A stretch of 64,000 bases of DNA, taken from NCBI GenBank assembly GCA_013399855.1, contig VXAY01004951.1:62001-126000 (forward strand). Reading direction: 5' to 3'. The translations under genes were made by a program, and so were the position numbers. Under the pieces are notes generated by a model. The model saw only the letters and a program-made list of their open reading frames with translations, was not told the DNA's origin and made no database searches. Within the stretch, counting starts at the first letter, position 1. The number at the start of each line of letters is the position of its first letter. Positions 14,846 through 28,154 of the stretch are shown here, one piece after another. This DNA is from Oxyruncus cristatus. Its lineage: Eukaryota; Chordata; Aves; Passeriformes; Cotingidae.

Positions 14846-17001
14846 GTAGGTTTAAAATGTATGTGTATCTTTCAAGTGTAAAATTTAAATTAGAACACAG
14901 AGACACCCTTGCTTGCTCCACTGTGGATTTCATGTAAAAGTCAGAATTCATCACTGCTGGAGACCCGCTGAATTAAGCAGGGATGAACTTGTGGCTACTC
15001 ACTCAAGCCAAAGCTTGGATCTTTTTGATTTTGAACAGGGACCTCAGGACACATTGTGAGGGAGAAGGGGCAGAAAGGATTTTTTGGGTGTTGGCACGCA
15101 CTCACTGAATTTAAAAGTTGAAACTATGGACAGGAAGCCCTGATCAAAGCTCACAAGTTCAGCACCTACACAGGGACTGAAGCACAGCACCTGTAAGACC
15201 ACCAAGAAGTGAGCTATCACTCCTATTTGGTGGAGGACCAAGGGTGGGATATGGACAACCCACTAGTGACAGTGAGAGGACAAGTGGTACACTAAAATAT
15301 CCCCTCTGTCTGTGATGGTTATCACCAGCACTGAGCAGCTTGCCAGCAGTAGAGGGAGGACAACCCAGTTTGCCCCAGCACTCCAGTTTTGGGAAGTTAT
15401 ACCAGGTTCCCAGTGAGCTATAATATATATATCTGCACTAGGAGGTTCATTGGCTCAGTCCTTGTACTTAGACTATGCAACACATCTCCCAGAGGGGATT
15501 CTGGGGATACTGCAGGATGACCCCTGCAGCATCTAGTCAACAACCAGATGCTCAGTAATGTTTTCTCAATTACACATCATCCTCACAGATTTTCTAACTT
15601 GCTGGAATGAAAAAAAAAAATCCAACCCTACAAACAAACTGAAGTGACAGAAACCCTTCATGGACTTCCAAGCTAACACCCTCCCATGTGTTTCTGTGCT
15701 GCTTAAGCTCACTTTCCTTTCAATGAGTGGTTAATTTTTATAGCATTTTAAGGATATTTTTCCAACAAGAGGCCCTGGAGAGCCCATGTTGCACATGCAG
15801 GTGGATTGTGAATTCACTGGGGAGAGGACTGAGGTTTATTTGCCTCATTTGCACCTCAGACAGTGGGTCCTGATTGCACTGCTATGCTTAATTCATGTAA
15901 TTGATGGACAAATAACCTTAAAATACCTGGGAAGGCCTGGGAGAAGGTTCATATGGAGCCATTGCTCTCCTTACAAGAACAATTGGGGTCTGTAATGATG
16001 TGAGCTTTGAAGGGAGCAGGAGATGATGTTTGTGGTAATGAGATTTCCAGAGTCGGAGGCCCATGGGGAATCGTGAAGGAGAGAGCGAAGTGAGGCATGA
16101 GGAGTGAGGAGAGATTAATTAGTGGTAAAAAACATCCTCTTGGTACACTTTAATGAGCCAAAACACTCATATATGTAAGAACTGTGTTAATAGCCCATGG
16201 CGAAGCACGGGATGGGCCAGCACCAAAGTTCTACATCCAAATGTAGAAGCTCTTAGTCAGTCCTGCTGCTCCTCTCCCTGTCTGGCTCTGATTTGAGTTT
16301 GTGGACTCCTCACCACTCCGAGCTGACAGGGAGTCAGGTTCCCCTTCCACATCCCCCTGGCTCCTTGGCACCAGCTTCTTTATGCCTTGCTCTGTGTATT
16401 GCTTCAGCAATTTTGCCTCTTCATTAGCATTTCAGCAAGCTAATTGCTGTTCTCCCACAAGCTGGCTGGAGAACTGTGTCTGCCAGGCAGCTGCATCTCT
16501 CCTGTGTTTAGGGATTTGTTGATTAAAACAGTTACCTCATCCAGTGCGACCCTGTGAGCTCCAGCTTCCCTTGCTGCTGATGAGAAGCACATGTTGGTGG
16601 GTCTGGAGCATTTCACAGCAGAGCTCATCTGCAAGACAAGGGGATAGACAACAAGCAGGTGGGTCCCGGCAGTGCAAATTCCTCCTTGCCCTGGGTTCAG
16701 GACAGACCCGTGGGGACTGATGGTGATCACCAGCATGGAAAACACTGCCAGTAGCCCAGGATCCCATTGAAGAAAAAATTCAGCAACAGTTGGCTTCAGG
16801 AGAAAAGGTCCTTCTGGAGAAAGATTGAAAAAGGTGGTGTTGTGTTGGTTGGGTGAGGTCTGGGAAGTTAAGGGAGAAGAGGTGGCATTTAGCTCTATTT
16901 TGCCAAAAAAGACTTAGAAGAATTATTATAGAAATGCCTGAGGAAGAAATAGAAATTATTCTTATCAGGCTTGTGTATGGTGTACTAAGACATCTACTAA
17001 T

Positions 17002-17187
17002 GTGATGCATAAATTTGGGAGAGCTCTGTCTGGTGTGCCAGAGATATCAGATGAAGCTTTTGTTACTCGTCGGCTTTCCAATGCTCTGAACAAAGCTAGA
17101 ACCGATTTGGTTACAGCCCAAAGTGCTAATCCTCATACACTTTTAATCACAGAAAAAGCTTGGAGGAGAAACTCAGAAAGGTTTTAA
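17002..17187 (+). other. Unassigned open frame, possibly a pseudogene relic
   Basis: About 60 codons are open, with a charged, helix-like composition (for example RRLSNALNKARTDLVTAQSA) that looks more coding-like than its surroundings. The frame stays open for about 20 codons upstream of the first ATG, back to a stop near 16939. A second frame just upstream (from about 16934) reads MPEEEIEIILIRLVYGVLRH before a stop, which would fit a frameshifted relic of one longer frame. No family is recognised. A CR1 fragment follows about 100 bp downstream, but the translation does not resemble CR1 proteins. Confidence 0.2.
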
Positions 17188-17289
17188 TTATTTTTTTGCC
17201 TTCAATCCTTAAATGTCATATTAAGGTACAGACTATTAAGGTCTAATCTGAATAAAGTGTAAATCAGAAGACAATTCTCCTCAGTGGAG

Positions 17290-17528
17290 CCAGGGGAGGT
17301 TTAGATTAGAAGATAGTAAAAATTTATTCATGGAAATTTATTCATGCTAAGCATTGGAACAGGCTGCCCAGGGAAGTGGTGGAGTCACCATACCTGGAAG
17401 TGTTCAAAAACCATGTGGATGTGTCACCTGGGGACATGGTTTAGTGCTGGCCTTGGCAGTATTAATTTAATGGTTGGACTCAATGAACTTAAACGTCTTT
17501 TCCAACCTTAACGACTCTATGATTCTAT
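17290..17528 (+). mobile_element. CR1 LINE fragment with internal tandem duplication
   Basis: The segment reads as the 3' end of CR1 ORF2: a GGGAGGTTTAGATT-like start, then GCATTGGAACAGGCTGCCCA, a GTGGTGGAGTCACC stretch and a terminal CCAACCTTAACGACTCTATG with a final octamer. A 13-bp unit is present twice at 17320-17332 and 17334-17346. Frame damage is evident, so the copy is inactive. Confidence 0.9.
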
Positions 17529-19459
17529 TAATTTCTCTTAAAGACAACAAAAAAAGTTCTCTAGCAATGAGTGTCTACAATAGCTCAGTTGAAGGCTTGA
17601 GTCACCTATTTCAGGTCTCTTAAAAACCTCCTGTCTATGATTTTTCCATCTATTTTCTCTCCTGTGATTTGGATCTCCTGTGTCTGGAGAGCATATTACT
17701 TAGGCTGTAGGGCCTGAAGCTGAACAAAATGCTCCACATGTCTCAGATATGCCTCTCTCAATTAACCATAAACTAGAACTGCCAAGCAGTGACTTAATAA
17801 CATATCTATTAATAGTGACTGTTATCGGTGAAATGGGAAGAACTGCAGACAGATAAAAGGAGAAAAACAGTATCAAATGAGACATTTCTCTGAAAATACA
17901 CTCCAACTTAACCACAAATATAGTCAGATAACCTACAGAGTTACGGCTACGGTTACATGGGTGATAAGCCTCCCTTCAATTTTTGCACAGGAAACTGTGT
18001 TTCAGATTAACTTTTCAGGAGGGATAACAAAAGTGATTTATTCCTACACACACAAAATCCCACACTAGCATGGTTATGCATTGCCGTGGGCAAAGTGCCC
18101 TCCAAACACTCAAAATCATTCTCTTTTCTAAGCATCGCACAAATCAAAATCTGTTTTTGTTGCTTACTGGGGCTATAGCAGAGCTGATTATTAAGTTTGA
18201 AACAAAATCTCAGGTAACATAAATACTTAGAAAGAGCAATCCAGAGGGATTAAACCAACAGAGAGCCTAATTCTGACAGGATTTACCTGCTGTTGTTATT
18301 CAACTTGCAGAGATAGGAAAACCAAACTCTGTAGGGCTGTGTTAATTACTGCCAAGGACTAAATGCCCCTATGTATGGTACTAGATTCACTGGAAGGGTT
18401 TAAGGATCAGTATTAGACCCTGTTCCTGAATCCTAACTAGGCAATTCCCAAAGAAGGTAGTTCACAAACCCCAGTGCCCTGAGCATGACTCTGCCTCTAT
18501 AAAAGAAAAAGCAAAATCCTGAAGAGGATGAATTTCACGTGGGATTAACATCTTGAGGTTTTTTGTTAAATCTAAGAGGTGAATCGGGTCAGTAATTCCT
18601 CTCCCTTCTTTTAAAGAATACTAGAATTGAAGTATCTTGTGCAGAGCTCTCGTGCCCCAAATAGTAGTAGCCCACACACCTCAGACATGAGGGAGCCCCT
18701 TCAATCTCCACATGCTCTCCAGAAGGCCATCCTAAAGTTGTATCATTACATTTTCTGGTGTAATTATTAAGGGGTTTTTACGCAGAGGGGATGGGCTATT
18801 GGTATGGTGAGGATTGCAGGGAGAGGGGAACAGGCTCTCTGCAGTAGCCCGTGGAATATGCCCTTCGTTCCTCACATGCTTCCCGTATCTGTGGCCTGAA
18901 GAAAACCTCAAACCCAGCTCAGAGTGGGGGGAGGCAGCTTTACGTGGTGAGCCACTGGGTTTATACACAATGGACCCTATTTTGGATGGAAAAGCTTCAG
19001 CTCCGGCTCCAGAAACATGCTGTCATCAGGGGACTGACCAAGTTATAATTGAATCTCTTTGTGCTGTTGGTCCCTTGGCCTCTCTAAGTTGAAGTAAGCT
19101 CTGTTTGATTTCTTTGGCATCGTCCAGCATTTATTCTGCCAGCACTTTGCCCTTGGTGCCTTGTGTAAGCCAAACTGGCCACTTCTGTGACCTCTTGTTC
19201 CTTCTATACGTGGAACATATTTCAATGAATTTATAACTCCTCCAATAAGGCCTCTTTTATTCTAATCTGAGTGCCCTGTTAACTTGGGCTTGGATCCTCT
19301 CCCAGGCTCCAGAATACCTGATGCTTTATATTTTGGATATACCGGACTGCCTGTGGCTCCAGGTTGTGTCAGGGAGTGTCTGGTTCATACCCTTCTACCT
19401 TTAGATGTCAGACTGTTTATTTCAGTTCCCCAGCAATGCTTTAGAAGAAAAAAGAAAAA

Positions 19460-19488
19460 AGTGGGGGTGGAGGGGGTGGGGGGAAGAG
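19460..19488 (+). repeat. G-rich tract
   Basis: Three runs of five to six Gs separated by short spacers, following a purine-rich AAAAGAAAAAAG stretch. It falls just short of the usual four-run G-quadruplex pattern. Low-complexity sequence with no assigned role. Confidence 0.6.
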
Positions 19489-22400
19489 GATGAATTCCCT
19501 GCAAAAGCTGCCCACCAGATCACATATGTTGCCTCATCACCCAGCAAAGCGCAAAGTCCCTCTTGCTGGTGAGCTCACCTTGTGCAACCCGTGTAAGTGG
19601 ACAGATCTTGAATCAAGAAAGCTCAGCGTGACTTGCTTTCACACGGGTCTGAGGGCCATGTCTCAGGCACAGGGCTACTGAGGATCTCCCAAGCAGTGCA
19701 GGAAATTGGCACGAGAAAAGCCACGTTTCCTGGAAACTGGTTTGTCAGAAGCCAACCTGCTTGCAGGAACATTTGGGGAGGGAAGAATCGTCAGACTAAA
19801 CATTTTAAAAATACACTTTTCAACTTGCCATAACACTTTCTCTCTCTCTTTTTTATTTTTTTTTTTTGCTTAAATGAAGAATTTCTTTTGATTCTGAACT
19901 ACCTTTGAAATTACAGTATACTTAAACTTTTCAAAAGTTTTTCATTATCTTTTGATATTGAATTGAAATAAACTGGGATCGTATGCTTCAGATTAAAAAT
20001 TGCAGTGGAACAAATCTGAAATTGGAGGGGGAAAGTTTGGCATGCAGAGTTTTACTCATTCTTCTTATTTATTGCAGGAGGGGAAAAATGAAAGCTCTGA
20101 AACCTCTCAGAGGATGAGGAACAAGTTTTCTATTCACTTGTGGGGGCCAAGTTCCCCAGGCAGAGTGTCTCTCACAGCAAACCAGCCCTGGTGGAGGTTT
20201 CTTTCCATCAACAAATGGAGAGAAAACACTCCTCTCTCAACTGAAAAATGGTCATGGAAGGTGTAATGAAAATCATAGGGTAGATTAAGCCAAATGATTG
20301 ACCCTTTCTCTCGTTCTCAACTCAGCTTCATCCTCTTCTTCTAAAATAATTTGATTTTTCATAACTCTCCTGCTCAGCATTAAGCATGAAAACTGTAGCT
20401 CCTATGGTGGTCGAAGAGAAGGGTGCGGTTATATTAAATTGTAGCAATTGACCCCGAACTTCCCCTGCTTTTTGTGCTCTTATGGTTCCTTTTGACTTCT
20501 CCCACTGTCCCTGGCCTTGGCCATTTATTTCTTGAACTTCACCCTAAAAAGGCCTCTCAATTCCTGAAACAGCTTCTTGTGTCTCCCTTGTCTGCAGATT
20601 TTCCAGCTGAAGTATCCCAGACCACGTCAAAGTGGATGTTTTAGAAAAGCCTCCCAGAGGGAAGACTCAAGTGCTTCCCGATGCTCTCCCCCCCACTCCT
20701 ATTCACACCTCTTTTTTTTATGGTTTGAACTCTGGGCTGTATCATCTCTGCAGCCAGTAAATTATCCAGGAATTCAGCATAAATACATTCAGCATGTGGG
20801 TTCCTATCAGTTTCTGTGTCGTGTTCTACTGCAGCAGTAGAAAAGAGGAGAAAACAGTGATTTCCTCAGAAAGAAAAGTAGAATCAGCAGCCCTGAGTGC
20901 CTTGCTGGTCCTCTTCTCCTGTGGTACTGGGAGGTGATCAGCAAAGGCTACTGGACATCTAAGCCTTCAGCTTCATTATGGACATGACTGATGAGTTTCC
21001 AAAGGATCATGAGCTCTTGGAAGTGTGGACAAGACTGCCACCCTCACAAGCTTTTACAAAACAAATGTCAGCCGCTCTTCAGGATTTATCATGAAAATAT
21101 ATGGTTACTTTAGTAATTTCTTGTCCCTCATGAACTTCCTTTTGCACTCAGATTACTACATTTTTGCCTCTTATTGCCTGTCCCAAGCTTTCAGTCAGAA
21201 AGACAGTGATAGCTGGGAGCAAAGGACACATTGCCAAGACATCACACCATTCACCAGCCCAGAAACAGCAGCTGAGGCAAAACGGAGCCCAGGCTGATTG
21301 TCCCCACGTATGTCAGGAAATTCCTCCAGGTAGCAGATGTGACTGGACAACTTGAGGCTGTGCTCCAAAAGTCATGATGTATTGGTAAAGGAGGACTCAA
21401 TGCCATGTAAAGTGCCATCCAGTGCGCTGAAAGCAGGTGCTGCCCTCAGAAATGCCATGACTGACATCCCTAATCAGCCAAAATTACAGCAATGAAGAAT
21501 GTTGAATGGTCAGGACAGGTCAAGTAAGACTTCAGCGAGTAGTACTATGAGCAGTAAGACAACATCTGTAAAGGCACCTCTAAAATCCAACTTGCCTTTT
21601 CAGCTCTACACCCTTCTCTTTTCAGAGAGGGAACTTTTCCGGGCACTGTTGCAAAGATAATCCAAAAGGGGCACGAAGTGTGAAAGGCTAAGAGGACACC
21701 ATGGACAGAAAGAGATGGCAATTCAGGACTAGTCTGGACCAGGAATGCAAGTCATCTTTGAATGGCAACTTTACCCTAATCTCTCAGGTAAGGATAATAT
21801 CCAGATTTTCCAAGTAATCTCCATTCAGAAATAATAAAATCAGAGATTTGCAATCAGTCTGTCTCTACATGGCACTGCTGTTCTGGCTTAAAATAATAGC
21901 TTGTAATCCCAATTGAGGAAGCAATTAGTAATTATAAATGTAATATAGAAAACATGTTTAAAAAGAAATCCCAGTTCCTCTCTTCTATTCTCACAAATCC
22001 TTCCTTGAATTTTGTACATGAGGTTTCTATTCATAAACCTTCAATAAAGATTTTGAGAAATAGCCATTAGGCAGGGGGATACCTCTGAATTGCTCTGTTA
22101 GGTTAGTATATGTCATTTTCCAGCAAGAGATGACCAGATGACTGATGCCCTTTGCAGTGTCAGAGTGGCTACTAAACCTCCCAGCAGTATCTGTGCAGGA
22201 GTCCAGGGTACTGCTGTAAAATGAACTACAGCATGAGGTGTGCTGAAGGCTGAAGGAAATTATTCTCAGAAATGAGTGGTCAAGGAGATTAGAATATTTC
22301 AAGAAACCCCGAGTGGCTGCCCCACGTGTTTGCAAATACGATATTTAACTATTTGATGGGCTCTGGATTGCTATGGGAACCTGATGAATTTGGAGAGAAA

Positions 22401-23159
22401 CAGTAAAACAAGGCTCTTCCACTTGGGACCGCAAAGTCTTTGGTACCGAACACTTCAAGGTGCATTGTAATTACTTGAATTCCAGCAGAGCAGTGATATC
22501 ATGCAAAGACATGACAGATCACACTTTTCTCATATTAGGAGAGGGAGCTGGAACATGTGAGTATGTGTACAGGAGTCTGATTGTAATGAAACTGCCATTA
22601 TGAGGCCCTTGGGTGCTCGCAGTCTCATTTCATCGAGTTAGGAGTGCTCACTTTTCTTAATGCTTGCTTAATGTGTTTACCTAAATATATTTAATAGCCC
22701 ACTGAGTCCATTTTGATTTCCATTTACTGTTGGAACTTTTTTAGAGCATCATAGTGGCAAGGCTGAATAAGATATCTGTAAGGGACATAAGAAATTAAAA
22801 CATATTGAAACTGCTGAGAAGTGCAGGTTCAGGATGTAAGAGGGCCATGTTCAGTTTTGTATTGAAAACAAGTAAATGAGGAAAACTGTGGGGACACATT
22901 AAAATAGAGCAACCAAACAGGAAGGTAACAACTTACTCTATGTACCCAAAGGGAAACAGTGAAGGCCTTTTTTTTTTTTTCTGATGTTGCTTATTGTGGA
23001 CGTAATAGATGCCCAGTCTGGATAAAAAAACATAATAATAGTACAAAATATTTCTCTCTGTGCTCCCAGTTTGCCACCTGACCTTATCACAGTTGCATTC
23101 CTGGCTGCAAAACAGCTCAGCTTCAAGGCAAAGACTGGGCAGCTCTCAAAAAACCCTAT

Positions 23160-23220
23160 GACCTGGTGGTTAGGACACTCTCTTAATCTGAAGGAAAGGA
23201 AGAGTTAGTGGTCTCAAAAA
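23160..23220 (+). mobile_element. Possible tRNA-derived SINE remnant
   Basis: CTGGTGGTTAGGACACTCTC resembles the box-A region of tRNA-derived SINEs. The downstream part is too diverged to show a clear box B. A second possible copy lies at 50590-50640 in the opposite orientation. The family cannot be named with confidence. Confidence 0.3.
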
Positions 23221-25421
23221 TCACCTGAAACCACCTCTTTCTCCCTAGATGAAGTCAGTAGCATGCAAACAGCAGCCACCACAAGAGCAAAGGTAGTGGC
23301 TGTCCTGGCCATGCTCTGGGACCTTCTCTGGGAGGCCTTGGTTTGGTGTGTCTGACTGGTTGAGACTGCAGTGGAGCTCTAGCTGGGAGATCATCCCCTC
23401 GCTTTACTGTAACAGGTTCTTCTGACCCTGTCTGAGGACTAAAGCTGAACATCTAGGGAAATGTCAGGTGAAGTTCCTGCAGCCACTCTCATTTCCAGAT
23501 CACTACACAGGAAACTCGCTGCTCGGTGACCTGCAGGAAGAGAGGCAGTGGATGAGGCTGACAGCCATGAGGCAGAGATACCAAGAAATTGAGAATCCAC
23601 CCTTAAATTGCAGGAATGGCCAAGGGGATTTTGCACTCCCCCCTCCTGTGTTTCTGTACTGGGAGTCCCGATATTTCTGCCAGAGATATCTCTATGTTGG
23701 AAAAGCAGGCTGTGGTGGCAAGGGACACAATGATCTCTTCAGGAGGGTCCCAGCTGCCTTGCCCTGTTCGGTGTCACTCATACCACTGGGCCTGGGGAGC
23801 CAGTGCTCTTGCATGTAAAATCACCCTTTTTAATTTTCTGTTTCTGTAACATGACCTGTTACTGTACTACATCTTCATGAGGCAGGGCTGTCTGGAGAAC
23901 ATCTGTTGCAGTCCCAGCTGTTCAGGCACTTCCTCTGTCTGATGTTTCAGCCCTGATATGTGCAAATCACTGACAGTAATACATCCCCCAGTTCCTCCTA
24001 CAAATCCCATTTTCTCTGTTCTCACAGGGAGAGGGGGGAAAAAAAAAAAAGAAAAAGACACTTTGCATGGTTAAATATGGGATAGAGTCTTTATTCTCAC
24101 CAAATCACACCAGTAGGGTCATTGTGGACTGACTCATACCAGACAGACAGTAAAAACCATCCCAGTGTTTATTCCCTTTGGAGCCTATATAATTAAAGCT
24201 TCCCACCTGCTGCTGAATTTTGCTGTCATTTTTTGATGCTATGGGCAATGTGATACTCGGTTATTATCATAAACTATGTTAAGCTCTACCCACTGTGGGG
24301 TTTATGACAACAATCCTTGAGAAAACTGTAATCCTCTGTGCTCAAGTATATCTCCTTGTTATAATGCTTATGATTCTTGGCTTGAGATGATGGCAGATGA
24401 TGGCCATGAAAGACTTCCAAATATGGGTCCTGGCAACTTGCTCCGTCCCCAGCGTGCCTGTGTTGGTTATGTTAGATGAAGCCATCTAACCCCATTTGGG
24501 CCAATTTACAGCACTTTGGCTGGAAAATTTGCAAAGGCTGCAATATGCAGTCCTTCTCCCACACCTTGAGTGAGTGTTGCAGCCACCTGATTGTCATATT
24601 AAAGAGTGGCAAATCTTCTGGGTGTTTCTTAAGAGAAAGTACTGATCGAATTTTGAGAGAAGGGCTGTACAGAAGAGCACTCCAGGATGTGGTCCCATGC
24701 AGACTGATGGACTGTTGGTGCTTCCAGTTTTGATATTTTGCCTTGGAAAAATGGGAATTAGTGACTAGTCCTTCTTATATACTGCACAGGCATTGCCAGA
24801 GGCAAAGACCAAAATACATCTCTAATGCTAAACATTTGATCTTCTACATTTAAAAAAATAAAAAAGAAAATCTAGCTTCTGAGTTCCAAATACTGTGAAA
24901 TAACCAAGGGACATCAACTCACAGTATTAAAAATACTACTATGGGACTGCCCAAATACCCAAGAGGCTTAGAAACAATAAAATGGCTTTCTCTGTTGACC
25001 AGTACTGGTGACACATGTATTAACCATCATAAAATTGTAACTTCATCATTGAATACAGCAGTAATACGTTTGTCTCTGTAAACTCCCTTTATTGGTTTCT
25101 GCAAAATTTCAAAAAAAAAAAAAGCACCAGGGTTATTTTTAAGTACTACTTTGACCTTGATTTGGCCAAGTGATTTTCTGCCTTTTGGTTTCTAGGTCCC
25201 AGTTCCAGCAAAGACCCCAAATCGGACCAGCACTTTAAATGCTGACTGCAGAGTCGTGTTTGCACAGAGGCCCCAGCAGCACTGTCAAGGAACCAAAAAG
25301 CAAATGCAAACAGAGCTGTACTGACTTTATGGCCCCTTATAAATCTTTTCTGGCATATGGGAGTATTAGGCCTTAAGAACCAAAATCAGAGGAAAGTGTT
25401 TTATCACCTCTCTGTGATAGA

Positions 25422-25447
25422 GGGTTGAACCTGCCCTTACATGCAGC
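25422..25447 (+). repeat. 26-bp dispersed direct repeat, copy 1
   Basis: This 26-bp stretch (GGGTTGAACCTGCCC, then TTACATGCAGC) recurs at 26472-26497 with 24 of 26 bases identical. The flanks do not match, so the shared block is sharply bounded. Confidence 0.75.
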
Positions 25448-26471
25448 CTCCACCACATGTATGTTTGGAAGGGATGTTCAGATAGACATCAAAATGCCTC
25501 TTCTGATGTCAAGTGGGAGAGCTCTTTGCTCTTACTGAACCATGGCAGAGGGCAGCTCGGGTTCCCCTGGCAGCCCAGGGCTGGGGCCAGCACACAGCAG
25601 TTGGAGCTGAGTGATGAAAGCTGGGTCTTGTACCAGCAGGCAATCCCACCCCGTAAGCCTCTCCCCTCTCATCATCTCCTTTTGTTTCCTATTCCTATGG
25701 GCAGGGAGAGTTCAGGAGACCACCAGCCCCCCAGGCCCAGAGGGATGCTGCAGAACACAGCAGCATAAGGAAAGCAACCACTATCTGCTGAGGTCTCTAC
25801 CAGATTTGGGCAAATGTAACATAGATAGACACTTCACCTACTTGCTGCTTATTTCTGTATTTTTCTGGTGGAGTATTTCACTGCCAAAGCCAGGTTTGTC
25901 CTTTTGTTTGATGGTGGGTGGATAAGAAATTCAGCTTATCTTGTCTTTAGTGGAACAGGAAACAACGTTGGGGGTCTTTCTCTCCACCCAGGAACCAAAC
26001 CATCTTCAAGAAATGCTAGTTGCTCTTCCCTATTTAAGGGAGCTCATGATTACTCTGTCCCTAATTTGGCTAAAATGCTTAAGAAATATGAATCTAGGCC
26101 TTAAAACATCCATATTTGTCTTTGAAAGGCAGGCAAGACAAGAATGTACTTTGAATGAAAGCCGATCTGCAGAGATCAAGGGAAATTGTGTGTTACACGG
26201 TGGGCATTGAGTGCTCTGGTTTGTTTTGCATCTGAGGAAGTCCCCCAAAGCTGCTCCAGCTGCTTCCTGGGCTCCAACACACGTGGGGTGGCCAAAGTAA
26301 TGATTTGACTTTATCCTTAAAACCTCTGGTGACACGATACCACTCCCTCTCTTTTTTAATTGCCTCTCCCTACCATTCACAATTCCTTTTTTTCACATTT
26401 CCCTCCTGTCTTAGACAGCATCAGTGAATATATTAGTATTTTCAATTTTCAATATTAATAACATTAATACT

Positions 26472-26497
26472 GGGTTGAACTTGTCCTTACATGCAGC
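26472..26497 (+). repeat. 26-bp dispersed direct repeat, copy 2
   Basis: Second copy of the block at 25422-25447, same orientation, about 1.05 kb away, with two differences (both C/T). Confidence 0.75.
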
Positions 26498-26869
26498 ATA
26501 ATATTAACATTGAAATAACTCACCAAAATTTGCCTTAAACCCTTACCCAGGTCCTCAACAATATTTCAGATTCCAGCTTCCAGATGGTTTCTGCATCTGG
26601 ACCTCCATCCTTATCTCTTTGATTAAATCATTAGCTTTAAAATCCTTCACCATTCTCAACCCACTAACAAAGCACAGGAAAAGGTGGCTGTAAGCTTCAT
26701 GAATATTTATTTTTTCAGCAATGGAGGAGCAAGTTTACCTAACAGCTTTTCTAACTGATTGTCTGCAGAACAAGGAAGTTATGGCCACATTAACGCAAGC
26801 AGTAGTAGTTTATTGTTTTAGTAGACACTTCTTTTTCCTTCCTTTTGAATAAATACACCTCAGGGTCTG

Positions 26870-27240
26870 GGAGGACGTGTGCCAAGAGCATTACTGAGCG
26901 CAGCAACAGCCGAACAAAGCGCAAACCTAATCATAACAGAGCGAGCAAGTATTGTTACAAACGTTCTCTTTAGTATGGAAATGAGCCAGGGGTAATAAAA
27001 ACACCATAAAAACGTCAAAATGACCGATCACCACGAAGCGCTGGCCTTTTTATAACCAAAAACTTGCAACGAACTTAAAAAATTCCTGTGTTAAGAGGAA
27101 TGCCATTTTTACTTAACATTATTGTTAGAGTGATCCTCAGTCGGCTGCACAGTTAAACGACTGCAGAAGAGAACAACTTCAGAAGGACATCAGTACAGAC
27201 AAGACCTGATTGATATTAAGTGGCATTCAAGCACGATGGT
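26870..27240. promoter_or_regulatory. Candidate conserved non-coding element
   Basis: By my count, 13 CpG dinucleotides survive in about 300 bp of AT-rich, non-repetitive DNA, unlike the CpG-poor surroundings. The segment also holds several TAAT and ATAAAA cores. It encodes no long open frame. Retained CpGs and sequence complexity are typical of constrained regulatory elements, but conservation cannot be measured here. If it is regulatory, the target could be FGFRL1, 7 kb away, or an unseen neighbour. Confidence 0.3.
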
Positions 27241-28119
27241 GGACTCTGGATGGAAACAAACTCTCAACCAAGGCATTAGCATTAACACTGCTACTGCCTC
27301 TTTATGAGAATATGGGGCATATTTAGGTACTAATTGTTTGAACAGCATCAATAAAACATAATGCTTAATAGGGTACAAATGAAGAGCTGTGTAACTTGTG
27401 TAATTCCATCAGAAAACGCTCAGGAACAGCAGCTTGAATTTAATTACTCAGATCAAAAGCAAAAAAGTAATTTTGAAGTCTGGTCTAAAGTGTTATTTAT
27501 TACTCCTTTCACTAGAGCGTAGACAGCTCGGATAGGAATAACACTGTGGACTGGATATGTTTAGTGAAAATGGGAAACAAAGAATATTCATTGCTTTGCT
27601 GATGTCCATGTATATTGGAGGATATGTTAAATCCTAATTGCAGCAGACTGGCAGAAAGGAAAAGAGAAAAGAAAGAAAAAGTGTATAAGCTAAAATGAGG
27701 ACAAGTAAAGGTCTCAGCTCTGTGCCCTCAGAGATCTGAAGCTGGTAAACGAAGTGCCTTGGCTAAACAAAAATTGAAAATGGGCACCCTCTTTCCTCCA
27801 GGCTCTATTCTACACATGGGCAATACATGTGTGCCACTTAACAGTCAGTATGGCACCAGCATTTTAAATGTGGTTTTATCAGCCATTACTTCCTATTTTT
27901 GATTACAATAATTCACACTTTTGGTGCTGGGATTTGTTGGGGTTTTTTTTACATGTGTAGTAAACTTAAAAGAAGTTGGACCAAGAAATGCTTTCTGGTA
28001 AGATAAGGTGAAGGGAAAGTCTGCAATACCTACAGTTTCCTAATTATTAGCACTTTCTGCTAGGTCCAGAATACAGAACTGATCTGGCAGGTGGCCTGGA
28101 TGCATCCCAGAAGATTTGG

Positions 28120-28154
28120 ATGACAGACCTTAACCCATCCCAGCACACTTGAAT
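28120..28154 (+). repeat. 35-bp imperfect repeat flanking CR1 block, left copy
   Basis: The ATGACAGACC...CCATCCCAGCACAC...GAAT stretch directly abuts a CR1 3' end. It is matched by 28879-28913 (about 30 of 35 identical) just beyond the second CR1 copy. Confidence 0.65.

Larger units (their letters stand above)
13118..17289. other. Non-coding, with two unassigned exon-like segments
   Basis: No recognised gene. Two open segments, at 14710-14845 and 17002-17187, have protein-like translations but match nothing I know; both are discussed as findings. The rest is AT-rich unique DNA. Confidence 0.4.
17529..28119. other. Non-coding, no gene recognised
   Basis: A long stretch without a supportable gene. 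It contains a G-rich tract (19460-19488), a possible tRNA-derived SINE remnant (23160-23220), a 26-bp near-identical direct repeat pair (25422-25447 and 26472-26497) and a CpG-retaining segment (26870-27240). Short open frames such as 23468-23818 and 25457-25768 have no recognisable domain. Confidence 0.45.

Noticed and set aside
19460..19488. G-quadruplex
   Set aside because: Only three long G runs; does not meet the usual four-run pattern.
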